From Desulfosudis sp034189195 (GTDB taxonomy: Bacteria; Desulfobacterota; Desulfobacteria; Desulfobacterales; Desulfosudaceae): DNA of 64,000 nucleotides. Shown in pieces: positions 27,059-35,292 of this stretch (positions are counted from its first letter, which is position 1; every line of letters starts with the position of its first letter). The notes under the pieces were generated by a model that did no database searches, was not told the origin of the DNA, and was given only the letters and a program-made list of their open reading frames with translations. The stretch spans positions 1 to 64,000 of the forward strand of contig JAXHVI010000179.1 of the NCBI GenBank assembly GCA_034189195.1, written 5' to 3'. The position numbers and the translations under genes were made by a program.

Positions 27059-27439
27059 TTACATATCGGCCTTCCAATGGCCGTGGATATTGCAGTATTC
27101 CCTGGCCGTGATCTTGTCCGCGGCCATCACAAAAACGGCCTCGGGCGTGTCTCCGGGCTTGAGAAACCGGGTATAACTCTTTCCATCGGCGATCAGCTCG
27201 ATCCACTGGATGTAGTGTTTCTCCTCCATGGGATGGGCAACGCTGCCCACCTTGACCGTAATCTTGTCGCCGGACTTTTCAATCACCGGCACATGTTTTT
27301 CCCTGGCCGCGTCCACGGTGTTTTCCGTCATCAGGGTCATGGGCTGGTCGCAGCATACCAGCGTACCGTCACTGCCGAACATCACCTCCACGATATTTCC
27401 GCATAACTCGCATTTATAAATCTGAAACCGTTCCGCCAT
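27059..27439 (-). CDS. dfx: Desulfoferrodoxin (superoxide reductase)
   Basis: Superoxide reductase reduces superoxide to peroxide in anaerobes. The 126-residue protein has the N-terminal desulforedoxin-like iron site (YKCELCGNIVEV then LVCCDQPM). The catalytic centre-II domain carries His ligands in EKHVPVI, SVAHPMEEKHYIQWIEL and REYCNIHGHW, including the Cys ligand. ATG 27439 follows GGAGG. It is the first gene of a dfx/zinc-ribbon pair with a near-consensus promoter about 100 nt upstream. It marks the host as an anaerobe that meets oxygen. Confidence 0.95.
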   Translation of the reverse strand: MAERFQIYKCELCGNIVEVMFGSDGTLVCCDQPMTLMTENTVDAAREKHVPVIEKSGDKITVKVGSVAHPMEEKHYIQWIELIADGKSYTRFLKPGDTPEAVFVMAADKITAREYCNIHGHWKADM

Positions 27440-27540
27440 GACAAACCTCCTTGGAATTTGAGTGAAGTGAAAAGATGGCAGCGGCCCATCGACATGCCGG
27501 CGTCTCATGACCGACCGGCGCGAACCGCTGAATAAGTAAA

Positions 27541-27569
27541 AATATAGACATCAAAGAGAATAATGTCAA
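27541..27569 (-). promoter_or_regulatory. Candidate sigma70 promoter of dfx
   Basis: On the minus strand TTGACA (27569-27564), a 17-nt spacer and TATATT (27546-27541) are an almost perfect match, about 100 nt before the dfx start. Confidence 0.6.
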
Positions 27570-27653
27570 GGGCGCCGGAAAAAACGGAATGGGCCCCTGC
27601 CCCGCCCCGTCCGATAGCGTATGAACATCAACAGGATCGGGGCTCCATGCGGA

Positions 27654-30617
27654 TCAGATGCGATGAAGCGAAAGGGGGGCATCCAGCCGGGTGTTGGCCT
27701 TTTTCAGCAGCGCTTCCGAAGAGATCACCACCGTTCCATAGTGTTCCTGTCCGGTGGGAAAATGGCGCAGGGCCGCGGCCCTGACCTTTTCCCCGGTCAC
27801 GGTCAGCACCCCTTCCTTGAACCGCTGCCGGCAGGTATCGGTAACGCCGACAAGCTTTCTGTAAAAGTCCCGTGTGGCGGCTTCAGCCGGGGTATCGGGT
27901 TTGTCAATGTCCGAACAGACCTGAAGCACGGACTCGGTGATCTCTTCGTCTGTGTAGTCACCGGACTGAATATAGGCCACGGCCCGGTTGTAGACCTCCA
28001 GCGTGGCCCGAATGTGGGGATCCCGGTAGGAGGCGAAACAGAACCGGCCGTCTTCCGGGTTATACAGGGCAAAACCGCCGTAAGCCCCGCCCTTTTCCCG
28101 TATCTCCCGGTGAAGAAACGTGGACCGCAGCAGTTTGCTGATCACGGCCAGTACGGGCGCGTCTTCGTGGTCCATGCGAACGGTGGGAAAAACCGATGCC
28201 ACAAAGGACACCGCCGTGGAAGTGTACCATCCCTCCCTGGGCGGTTGTGTGTCATGTTCAATGGCCTTCCCCCTGAATTCAGCCGGTGTCGGGCCGGCGC
28301 CAAGATGTTCCACCATGGCCCGGGCCAGGCCGGTGGCCGTGTCCAGACCCTCCCCATGGCCGATAAGCCCGATTTTCAGGTTTTCTTTCGAAAAGAGAGT
28401 CCGCGCAATCAGGCAAAGCTTGTCTGCAATGGCGGCCGGGGCCGGCCCTTCCAGGCCGGCGGTCAGGGACTTGAAGTATTGCAGCTGGCCAATGCCGTGC
28501 CACATCTCGGAAAGATGACTGGCTAAAGACACGTGCCGGGACGCCAGGGAGATGGCGTACCGGTGGCCGTTGTGCACCACGGCCGATTCCATATGGGCCC
28601 GGTACTCGGCCAGCAGCTGGCCGAGCCGCTGGTGATCGGCAAAGCTGTAGTCGCGCAGCAATTCTTCCAAAAGATCAAACATCGGCCCGATCTTCCGGTC
28701 CAGACACTTTCCGGAAAACGAAATATAGGGAACACATTCGCCCGTGTCCCCGTACCGGGTGCGGGCCTGGACCGACAGGCCAAGGCCGCCGGTGTGCATG
28801 TCAATCAGCCGCTCCAGGGCCACATAATCGTGCCGGCATGTGCCCATGCGGGGAAGGGCCGAGCAGAAGAAGGGGACCAGGGGCAGCAGGTCCGGCGAAA
28901 GCCGGTCGATGCCCACGGCTGACGTATAATAGAGAATCCCGGAGGTGGGCTGATCATAACAGCGCAGGGGCTCAGCCGCCACGACCGGGGCCACGGTCCG
29001 GACCGACGCATCAATGTCGGAAAGCGTCAGGGTGGGCAGAACCGAAAGGTCCTCGTCAGCCATCTGAAGGGTCTCCAGATCCCGGGCATCCTGCTGAATC
29101 TTTTCAATCGCTTCAGGGGAGAGAGATTCGGCGATGCGGGCCAGTTCCCGCTCTTCTTCGGCCTGTTCCCGGAGACCCATTTCCGTGTCCGGCTCCAGGG
29201 TAAATCGCACCCGGTGAGGGTTGTTTAAAAACCACCGCCGGATCGAATTTTCCAGAAACGGTCCCCGGTCCGTCTCCTCCCTCAGGCGGTCAAGATAAGG
29301 GTCCAGCTGAATGATCTCGACGGGATCGGTGCCGTGAAGCCAGCTGCCGCACAGGGTCAGCAGCAGCTTGATGCCGTATGGATAAGGCGTGTTGGATATC
29401 TCCCGGCGGTGAAACTCGATCTGGTGAATGGCCGACTCCACCAGCTCCGGATCAATGCCCCGGTCCGCCACATCGGTCAGGGTGTCGACAATGATCTTTT
29501 CCACGGCTTCGGCGTCATCTTTACCCACGTCCTTCAGGCCGCAGGCAAACAGGGTGTCCTTCATGTCCGGGTCGTATCCCGTGCCGTCGCAAAGGGCGCT
29601 GCCCAGGCCGGAATCGATCAGGGCCTTGTACAGGGGTGCCCCGGGATTACCCAGCAGCACCTGCTCCAACAACACCAGGACGAACACGTCAAAGCTCTCC
29701 CGCACATCGGCCATGAGCCAGGCCACGCAGGCCTGGTATTTTTTTGCCGGGTCTTCGTCCGGCGCCAGGGGATAGGCGTGGGCCACCTGCCGGGGGGCCT
29801 GCCACCGGGGCTGGGACGCCACCTGCGTGTCGGGATCGATGCGGGAAAACCGGCAAAGCGCGTGGTCGTTGATATAGGCCAGGTGCTCCTGCAGGGGAAT
29901 GTCCCCATAGGTATAAAAATAGGCATTGCTGGGATGGTAGTGACGCCGGTGAAAATCCCGCAGCTGCTCCCAGGTCAGTGTCGGGATCAGGGCCGGATCA
30001 CCGCCGGAGTTGTTGCTGTAGGTGGTGTCCGGGCAAAGGGCGGCGGTCAGGGCACGGGACATCACCTGGTCCGGCGATGACATGGCCCCCTTCATCTCGT
30101 TATAGACCACGCCCTTGTAGGCAAGGACCGGCCCTCCCCGGGCTTCGGCCTCCTTTACCACCTCCAGACGATGGCCCTCCTGCTTGAAAGCAAGCTCGGT
30201 CAGCAGGGGGAAGAATACCGCGTCCAGGTAGACATCGGCCAGGTTGTAGAAATCTTTTTTATTGGGAGAGGCAAAGGGGTACAGGGTCCAGTCCGACGCG
30301 GTAAAGGCATTCATGAAAGAGTTTAAGCTGCGCCGGATCATGGAGAAAAACGGGTCCCGCACCGGGTATTTTTCCGAACCGCACAGGATGGTATGCTCCA
30401 GAATATGGGCCACCCCGGTGGAGTCCCTGGGAACGGTCTTAAAGCCTACGCCGAACGCGTTTTCTCTGTCCCGATTGGCGATATGCAGGTGTTGCGCGCC
30501 GGTGGCCTCGTGCACCAGCTCGTAAACCAGCGATTGAATATCATCAAACGCAATAACCTGTTTTACCCGGTAACCGCTTACCCGTGAGCCGACGTCAAGA
30601 CCGGCGCCGTTTGTCAT
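27654..30617 (-). CDS. M16C family zinc metallopeptidase (presequence-protease/PreP-like)
   Basis: A 987-residue clamshell metallopeptidase. The inverted zinc motif HXXEH appears as HILEHTILCGSEKYP near residue 75, with the downstream Glu region in the first M16 domain (KQEGHRLEVVKEAEARGG). M16C-associated and second catalytic-fold domains follow. The size and the NSFMNAFTASDWTLYPFAS stretch are typical of PreP/Cym1-like enzymes, which degrade unfolded peptides. No signal peptide is seen, so a cytosolic location is likely. GGAG precedes the ATG. It lies 49 nt downstream of a small DNA-binding-like protein gene. Confidence 0.92.
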   Translation of the reverse strand: MTNGAGLDVGSRVSGYRVKQVIAFDDIQSLVYELVHEATGAQHLHIANRDRENAFGVGFKTVPRDSTGVAHILEHTILCGSEKYPVRDPFFSMIRRSLNSFMNAFTASDWTLYPFASPNKKDFYNLADVYLDAVFFPLLTELAFKQEGHRLEVVKEAEARGGPVLAYKGVVYNEMKGAMSSPDQVMSRALTAALCPDTTYSNNSGGDPALIPTLTWEQLRDFHRRHYHPSNAYFYTYGDIPLQEHLAYINDHALCRFSRIDPDTQVASQPRWQAPRQVAHAYPLAPDEDPAKKYQACVAWLMADVRESFDVFVLVLLEQVLLGNPGAPLYKALIDSGLGSALCDGTGYDPDMKDTLFACGLKDVGKDDAEAVEKIIVDTLTDVADRGIDPELVESAIHQIEFHRREISNTPYPYGIKLLLTLCGSWLHGTDPVEIIQLDPYLDRLREETDRGPFLENSIRRWFLNNPHRVRFTLEPDTEMGLREQAEEERELARIAESLSPEAIEKIQQDARDLETLQMADEDLSVLPTLTLSDIDASVRTVAPVVAAEPLRCYDQPTSGILYYTSAVGIDRLSPDLLPLVPFFCSALPRMGTCRHDYVALERLIDMHTGGLGLSVQARTRYGDTGECVPYISFSGKCLDRKIGPMFDLLEELLRDYSFADHQRLGQLLAEYRAHMESAVVHNGHRYAISLASRHVSLASHLSEMWHGIGQLQYFKSLTAGLEGPAPAAIADKLCLIARTLFSKENLKIGLIGHGEGLDTATGLARAMVEHLGAGPTPAEFRGKAIEHDTQPPREGWYTSTAVSFVASVFPTVRMDHEDAPVLAVISKLLRSTFLHREIREKGGAYGGFALYNPEDGRFCFASYRDPHIRATLEVYNRAVAYIQSGDYTDEEITESVLQVCSDIDKPDTPAEAATRDFYRKLVGVTDTCRQRFKEGVLTVTGEKVRAAALRHFPTGQEHYGTVVISSEALLKKANTRLDAPLSLHRI

Positions 30618-30666
30618 TTACCTCTCCGTTTCCGCTGCCGCTGTCGAAAAAATCCCCGCCCGCCTT

Positions 30667-31047
30667 CTATTTTATCGCCACGTATACGCCGCGGCCCACC
30701 CGCTCAAGCTGGCCCAGCTTGTGAAGCCTGAAAATGATATTGCGCAGCTTCTTTTCCTCAAACCCGGTCTTTTTCTGCACAGCGGCAAAGGTAACCCCTT
30801 TTTTGCTGCGCTGAACCGCTTCCAGCACCGTGCTGGTGGCGGACGCCCGGCCCAGTCCGGTGCCTCTGACGGTGCGCTTCTGGCCGGTGGCGGCCGCCTT
30901 TGCGGTTGCCGCTTTTTTAACGGCCTTCTCCAGGCGGTCGATCTTGGCGTTCAGCTTGTCCAGGTCTTTTTTGGTTAAAAACCCCTGGTCCTTGAGAATC
31001 TGCTTGAACGCCGCGTCCATTGAAATCTGTGTCGCCTTTCGTGCCAT
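30667..31047 (-). CDS. Small basic protein with coiled coil and winged-helix-like C-terminus
   Basis: A 126-residue protein. Residues about 20-50 form a predicted coiled coil (LTKKDLDKLNAKIDRLEKAV), followed by an Ala/Lys-rich linker. The C-terminal 60 residues (TVLEAVQRSKKGVTFAAVQ, then RNIIFRLHKLGQLERVGRG) look like a winged helix. AAGGAGG precedes ATG 31047. A regulatory or nucleoid role is likely, but I do not recognise a named family. It is the last conserved-looking gene before the AT-rich island edge. Confidence 0.7.
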   Translation of the reverse strand: MARKATQISMDAAFKQILKDQGFLTKKDLDKLNAKIDRLEKAVKKAATAKAAATGQKRTVRGTGLGRASATSTVLEAVQRSKKGVTFAAVQKKTGFEEKKLRNIIFRLHKLGQLERVGRGVYVAIK

Positions 31048-31401
31048 TACCTGCCTCCTTTTTTCACGGATGAATAAAACAGCCCGGCCTGTTGCAAAAC
31101 ACACGGGCCTTTTTTACTTATTTCCTTCTAGACCATTCAGGTGTGCAATGTCAAACAGCTTAACATGTTTACGGATAAATAACAGCAAAACTTTTTAAAT
31201 TAAACAAGAATGTCCCACTGCACGCCATACAAAATTTAAAGGGGTTCAACATGCCGCCAGAATCTCGTTGATTAAAAATATTCCGGTGATATAAAAATCA
31301 TAATCAATATCTTGCTACGACGATACCCTTGGAATGGAGACTTAAAGTATGTTTTTTGCTTGAAGCGACTATCAGACGGTGTATCAGAAAAAGGAGGGGA
31401 A
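31048..31401. other. AT-rich intergenic left edge of the defence island
   Basis: This 350-nt stretch is distinctly more AT-rich than the flanking chromosome. It contains no convincing gene, tRNA or integrase attachment repeat. Apart from a TTGACA element that could serve the minus-strand gene and the AAGGAGGGG ribosome site of the next gene at its end, I see nothing definite. Confidence 0.5.
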
Positions 31402-31689
31402 ATGGTAATACCGGAAATCTATCGCGGAAAGGAACAGGCCTATATAAAGCATCAACTGCTTGCAGCGTATCTGGAACGCCTTTTCATGATTATAGGGTTG
31501 TTCCAACCGGTAATCCGTTATGTGGACTGCTTCTCCGGTCCCTGGAAAGAGAAAGATGAAAACCTTCGGGACACGTCAATCGGTATCTCACTTGAGATCA
31601 TGAAAAAATGCCGTGAAGGTTTAATGAAAAGGGGCAAGAGCGTTTCTTTCAAGGCATTGTTTGTTGAAAAAACAAACGCGGCTTTGTAA
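31402..31689 (+). CDS. Three-Cys-motif partner protein TcmP, N-terminal part (frameshifted)
   Basis: These 95 codons match the start of the TcmP family: KEQAYIKHQLLAAYLERLF, then IRYVDCFSGPW (a Rossmann methyltransferase-like motif). Homology continues in the -1 frame, where the codons after the A6 run at 31667-31672 read NKRGFVKLENHL and later SARHGDFFELRDEIL. One extra A, or a -1 ribosomal slip, would join the two frames into a single protein reaching 33161. AAGGAGGGG precedes the ATG. TcmP proteins occur beside three-Cys-motif (DUF5131/phage Gp37-like) proteins; their function is unknown. Confidence 0.7.
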   Translation: MVIPEIYRGKEQAYIKHQLLAAYLERLFMIIGLFQPVIRYVDCFSGPWKEKDENLRDTSIGISLEIMKKCREGLMKRGKSVSFKALFVEKTNAAL

Positions 31690-31763
31690 AACTTGAAAAT
31701 CATCTTGATAAAACCGATCTGCCGGGAATTTCGGCGTCGGCCCGCCACGGAGACTTTTTTGAG

Positions 31764-33161
31764 TTGAGAGACGAAATCTTATCCTGGTGCGGGAAGCAGG
31801 ATTTTACATTCTTCTTCATTGACCCCAAGGGTTGGAAAAATGTTGTTGAGATATCGACGCTGAAACCCCTTTTAAAACGACCAAACTCAGAGTTCCTGAT
31901 CAATTTTATGTATGATTTTCTGCTTCGGACACATACCCAGAAGTCTTTTCATGAAGATATGCGAAAAATCTTCGGTGAAGCACCAGACACATCCGGAATG
32001 ATACCAAAAGAGCGGGAAAAACATTTAATCGACTCGTACCGCTTGCGACTGAAAGAAATAGCGCCTTCAAGGGGCGGCAAACCCAGGGTGGCGCATGTTC
32101 CCATACTGTATCCCTGCCGCGACCGCACATTGTATCACCTGGTCTATCTGACGCGGCATGCCAAGGGCCTTGTCGTGTTTATGGAAGAATCGGAAAAACT
32201 CGACTTTGTTCAAAGGCGGGTTCGGGAACAGGCCAAACAGCAAAATCGAGAGGAACGGACGGGCCAGCTTGAATTCCAGTTCCATGATAATGTAAAACCG
32301 GAAGCGCAAGTCGATCTGAAAGATGTTAAAGATTACTGGCTAAACAGGCTGTCAACAGAGCCGCAGCTGTTTGGTGTTGAACAACTGGCCGATATGATGG
32401 AGAAAACCGGTTTGTTTGAAAGTGATTTTCAGGCCGCCTTCATTGAATGGACCGAACACACATGGAACCCGGCTGTCGGATGCAGCAAGATTTCACCGGG
32501 GTGCGCTCATTGTTACGCCGAAGTAATGGCCCGGCGGCTCAAGGCGATGGGCGTAAAAGGTTATGAAAACGGATTCAAGTTGACACTGCTTCCCCAACGC
32601 CTTGAGGAGCCGCTGGAGCGCAAACAGCCGACCATCTATTTTGTCAATTCCATGAGCGATCTGTTTCATGAACAGATTCCGGATAGCTATATTCAGGATA
32701 TACTCTCCGTCATCGGCCGGGCGCCTCAGCACATCTTTCAAATTCTCACCAAGCGCGCGGAACGGATGGCCGATTTTTTCCAAACCCAGGCACCGCCGCA
32801 CAATGCCTGGCTAGGCGTGACCGTTGAAAATCGGGAACATGGTCTTCCCCGGCTGGCGCATCTGCGAAAAATATCCTCTTGCGTGCGTTTTGTCTCCGCC
32901 GAACCTTTGCTTGAGGATTTAGGCCGAATCAATCTGGCGGGCATTCACTGGGTCATCGTCGGTGGAGAATCCGGCCCCAGTGCCCGGCCCATGCATCCCG
33001 AATGGGTTTTAAATATACAACGCCAGTGCGATGCCCGAAAAATCGCCTTTTTCTTCAAGCAGTGGGGCGGCTGGGGACCTGACGGACGAAAACGCTCCAA
33101 AAAGAAAAACGGCCGTCTTTTAAACGGCCGGATATGGGATGCGGTGCCCATGGTGGCCTGA
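31764..33161 (+). CDS. TcmP C-terminal part fused to a three-Cys-motif (DUF5131/Gp37-like) domain
   Basis: This 465-codon frame starts only at a TTG and is best read as the continuation of the TcmP frame at 31402. Residues 1-230 complete TcmP (FTFFFIDPKGWKNV, then LYHLVYLTRHAKGLVVF). Residues about 240-465 are the DUF5131 domain with WTEHTWNPAVGCSKISPGC followed by AHCYA, giving the C-X6-C-X2-C motif, and later NSMSDLFHE, FQILTKRAERM and the VGGESGPSARPMHPEW stretch. The two halves are normally separate neighbours, so the fusion directly supports their partnership. A radical-SAM-like fold is suggested for DUF5131, but the reaction is unknown. Confidence 0.75.
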   Translation: MRDEILSWCGKQDFTFFFIDPKGWKNVVEISTLKPLLKRPNSEFLINFMYDFLLRTHTQKSFHEDMRKIFGEAPDTSGMIPKEREKHLIDSYRLRLKEIAPSRGGKPRVAHVPILYPCRDRTLYHLVYLTRHAKGLVVFMEESEKLDFVQRRVREQAKQQNREERTGQLEFQFHDNVKPEAQVDLKDVKDYWLNRLSTEPQLFGVEQLADMMEKTGLFESDFQAAFIEWTEHTWNPAVGCSKISPGCAHCYAEVMARRLKAMGVKGYENGFKLTLLPQRLEEPLERKQPTIYFVNSMSDLFHEQIPDSYIQDILSVIGRAPQHIFQILTKRAERMADFFQTQAPPHNAWLGVTVENREHGLPRLAHLRKISSCVRFVSAEPLLEDLGRINLAGIHWVIVGGESGPSARPMHPEWVLNIQRQCDARKIAFFFKQWGGWGPDGRKRSKKKNGRLLNGRIWDAVPMVA

Positions 33162-33174
33162 GCAGGGGGAATAG

Positions 33175-33399
33175 GTGGCTGAGCGAAAACAGAAACTGGA
33201 ACTTACCTGGATCGGAAAAGAGAACCGGCCGAAGCCGGAGCCGCGCATTCTGCTGGAAGATCCGGAAAAATCCTGTCATGCCGGCCACCGGGCGACCAAG
33301 AAGGATATTTTCGACAACCGGCTCATCTTCGGCGACAACCTCCTGGCCTTAAAAGCCCTGGAGCAGAAAATAAAGATGATTGAGCTTTTCTATATTTAG
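33175..33399 (+). pseudogene. Truncated duplicate of the Type III-like methyltransferase (mod) 5' end
   Basis: The first 64 codons repeat the start of the intact mod gene at 36765: QKLELTWIGKENRP and FDNRLIFGDNLLALKALEQ are shared nearly word for word, and the DNA is clearly homologous up to about 33366. After ALEQ the reading diverges and stops before the catalytic DPPY motif, so it cannot be a methyltransferase. It begins with GTG after AGGGGG, 13 nt after the TcmP-DUF5131 stop. It marks a duplication boundary. Confidence 0.8.
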
Positions 33400-33414
33400 A
33401 TGAAGTGTTTAATT

Positions 33415-33525
33415 TAAGGAAGCCCGCAGTTTGAGGCAGAGATTGCGGAAAAAGGCCATTTATGGATGCGGCACTATTTAAACTGGGCACCATTGGGCTG
33501 GGACGTAACATCAGGCTCATGGAGG
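33415..33525 (+). pseudogene. Possible relic of the P-loop ATPase C-terminus
   Basis: A short stretch can be read as LRQRLRKK with a later FKLGTIGLGRN in another frame. It resembles the C-terminal LIQRLRDG...YRIAFGLGRR of the ATPase ending at 36758. The match is short and broken by a stop and a shift, so it is suggestive only. The rest of 33400-33529 contains no gene. Confidence 0.3.
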
Positions 33526-33529
33526 GAAA

Positions 33530-33979
33530 ATGCCAGGGATAAAACAAGTCGTCGATTTTCGACATGCGGCCAATCGACATTATAGAGATGGTAATCTTTT
33601 AATGGCGAACGGCAGGCAGGCCAACGCCGGCCAATTGTATGGTTTCACCGCGGAATGCGGGATAAAATGGCTGTTGGTATGGAAAGGGTACCCATCTGAT
33701 CCGGTAACGGGAGAACTCGTCGAAAGGAAGAAAAAATTCCGTGCGCACATCCATGATCTGATTCAAAATATCAATATGCTTAGAACGTTTTTTGAGGGTC
33801 GCGGCGCTTCTAAATATCTTGCCATGATCCCGAGTATTGGTAACTTCTCTGATTGGAAGACGGATCACCGCTACTATGTTGATTCGGCCTTGCCGTCATC
33901 AGTGACGGCCTGGCAAAAAGCCGCTCATGAAATCATGCAAATGCTTAACGAAGCCCTTTTGGATGGAGAACCGATATGA
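33530..33979 (+). CDS. HEPN-like domain protein
   Basis: A 149-residue all-helical protein with a HEPN-like pattern: a first helix with LYGFTAECGIKWLL (compare the A-x-E-C-x-L-K-x-L-L of HEPN proteins), a basic turn RKKKFRAHIHDLI where R-x4-H could supply the catalytic pair, and DWKTDHRYY late in the fold. HEPN proteins in defence systems are often RNases activated on infection, which is family knowledge applied here. GGAGGG precedes ATG 33530. It overlaps the next gene by 4 nt (ATGA), so the two are translationally coupled. Confidence 0.65.
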   Translation: MPGIKQVVDFRHAANRHYRDGNLLMANGRQANAGQLYGFTAECGIKWLLVWKGYPSDPVTGELVERKKKFRAHIHDLIQNINMLRTFFEGRGASKYLAMIPSIGNFSDWKTDHRYYVDSALPSSVTAWQKAAHEIMQMLNEALLDGEPI

Positions 33980-35292
33980 CGGGGAAAAAAATTTATTTTA
34001 ATGACGCACTGAAAGAGACATTCGACCTGTTGCGAGTAGAAACATTTCCGGATAGCGTTGAACCATTGATTATACGGGATATTTACGGTCGCATCCGCGT
34101 TGCTTTAAAAAATGGGGAAAAAGAAAAACACCGTGACATTGCTTCCCGCCTCAATGGAAAATTAGCGGCACTTGCCCCGTTTTGCAAAGAAGGTGAAAAT
34201 GGCGTGCTTTTTCCGGACGATTTTTTTGACCCCGACACCGTCTTCAACAGTCCGGACATCCTTGACTTATTGCTTCCGAATTCGGATATACCGTTGCGAA
34301 TCCTTGATCGCCAAGTTGTGGGTCAGGATTGGCTGAGGCCGGTTTCCGCCGCACTCGGATCTGAAAGAATCGTTTTTTTCGGTCTCAAAGGCGGGGTAGG
34401 ACGCTCCACTGCCATGGCCATGGCCGCGTATCATCTGGCCCGGTCAGGCAAGCGTGTTTTATTGATTGATTTTGACCTTGAATCCCCGGGGCTTTCCGGG
34501 TTGCTCCTGCCGCCTGATCGCCTCTCCGATTTTGGGATGGTCGACTGGTTTATCGAAGATGCCGTGGGGCAGGGTGAAATAGTCCTTAGAAACATGATTT
34601 CGGTAAGCCCGCTGTCAGAGCACACCCGCGGAGAAATCAGGGTGGCGGCTGCCATGGGACTGAATGAAAACTTCTATCTTGCCAAGCTATCAAGAGTATT
34701 CGCGGATGTGCCCCGACAAAACCGGGTCGAGCGTTTTTCTCAACGTGCAAATCGACTTGTTGCCGCATTGGAAGCTCAGGAAAGGCCGGACGTAGTTTTA
34801 ATCGACAGCCGTGCCGGTTTGCATGATCTTGCAGCCGTGAGCATTGTCGGCCTTGCCACCGTTGCCCTTTTGTTCGCCGTTGACTCCGCCCAGACATGGC
34901 AGGGTTACCGGCTTCTCTTCTCCCAATGGCAGTGTTATCCTTCTATCTTAAAGACATTGCGTGATCGATTGGTATTAGTGGAAGCGTTATTCCCGGAGAC
35001 TCATCAGGAAACGAGGGCAGAAATATTTTTAGAAAATGCCTACAATCTCTTTTCAGAGACAATTTATGAACGAATCGAACCGGGGCAAGCCCCGGACCCT
35101 GACGTATTCAATTTCGACATGACCGATACCTCAGCGCCGCATTACCCTTTGCTGATCAAATGGAACAATCGTTTTCAGGAGTTTAATCCGCTGATGCTTC
35201 CCAAAGGCTTATTAACCGATGCTGACATCGCCGCCACATTCGGGGATTTTCTCGATGGGTTGAACCGGCAGATTGAGCGGAGTACGCCATGA
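33976..35292 (+). CDS. ParA/MinD-like ATPase with KGGVGR variant Walker A
   Basis: A 438-residue protein. Residues 1-125 are an N-terminal helical region without a recognised domain. Residues about 130-350 are a deviant-Walker P-loop ATPase: FFGLKGGVGRSTAMAMAAYH (Lys138 to Thr145, with Arg in place of the usual Lys/Thr after the last Gly), VLLIDFDLESPGLSGLL, and DVVLIDSRAGLHDLAAV as Walker B. ParA-type enzymes dimerise on ATP; the KGGVGR variant is known from mobile and defence contexts. It overlaps both neighbours by 4 nt, forming a strict three-gene unit. Confidence 0.8.
   Translation: MTGKKIYFNDALKETFDLLRVETFPDSVEPLIIRDIYGRIRVALKNGEKEKHRDIASRLNGKLAALAPFCKEGENGVLFPDDFFDPDTVFNSPDILDLLLPNSDIPLRILDRQVVGQDWLRPVSAALGSERIVFFGLKGGVGRSTAMAMAAYHLARSGKRVLLIDFDLESPGLSGLLLPPDRLSDFGMVDWFIEDAVGQGEIVLRNMISVSPLSEHTRGEIRVAAAMGLNENFYLAKLSRVFADVPRQNRVERFSQRANRLVAALEAQERPDVVLIDSRAGLHDLAAVSIVGLATVALLFAVDSAQTWQGYRLLFSQWQCYPSILKTLRDRLVLVEALFPETHQETRAEIFLENAYNLFSETIYERIEPGQAPDPDVFNFDMTDTSAPHYPLLIKWNNRFQEFNPLMLPKGLLTDADIAATFGDFLDGLNRQIERSTP

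Noticed and set aside
31048..31401. Attachment site or tRNA fragment at the island edge
   Set aside because: No tRNA 3' end and no direct repeat shared with the right side of the island (about 43.5 kb) could be found by eye.
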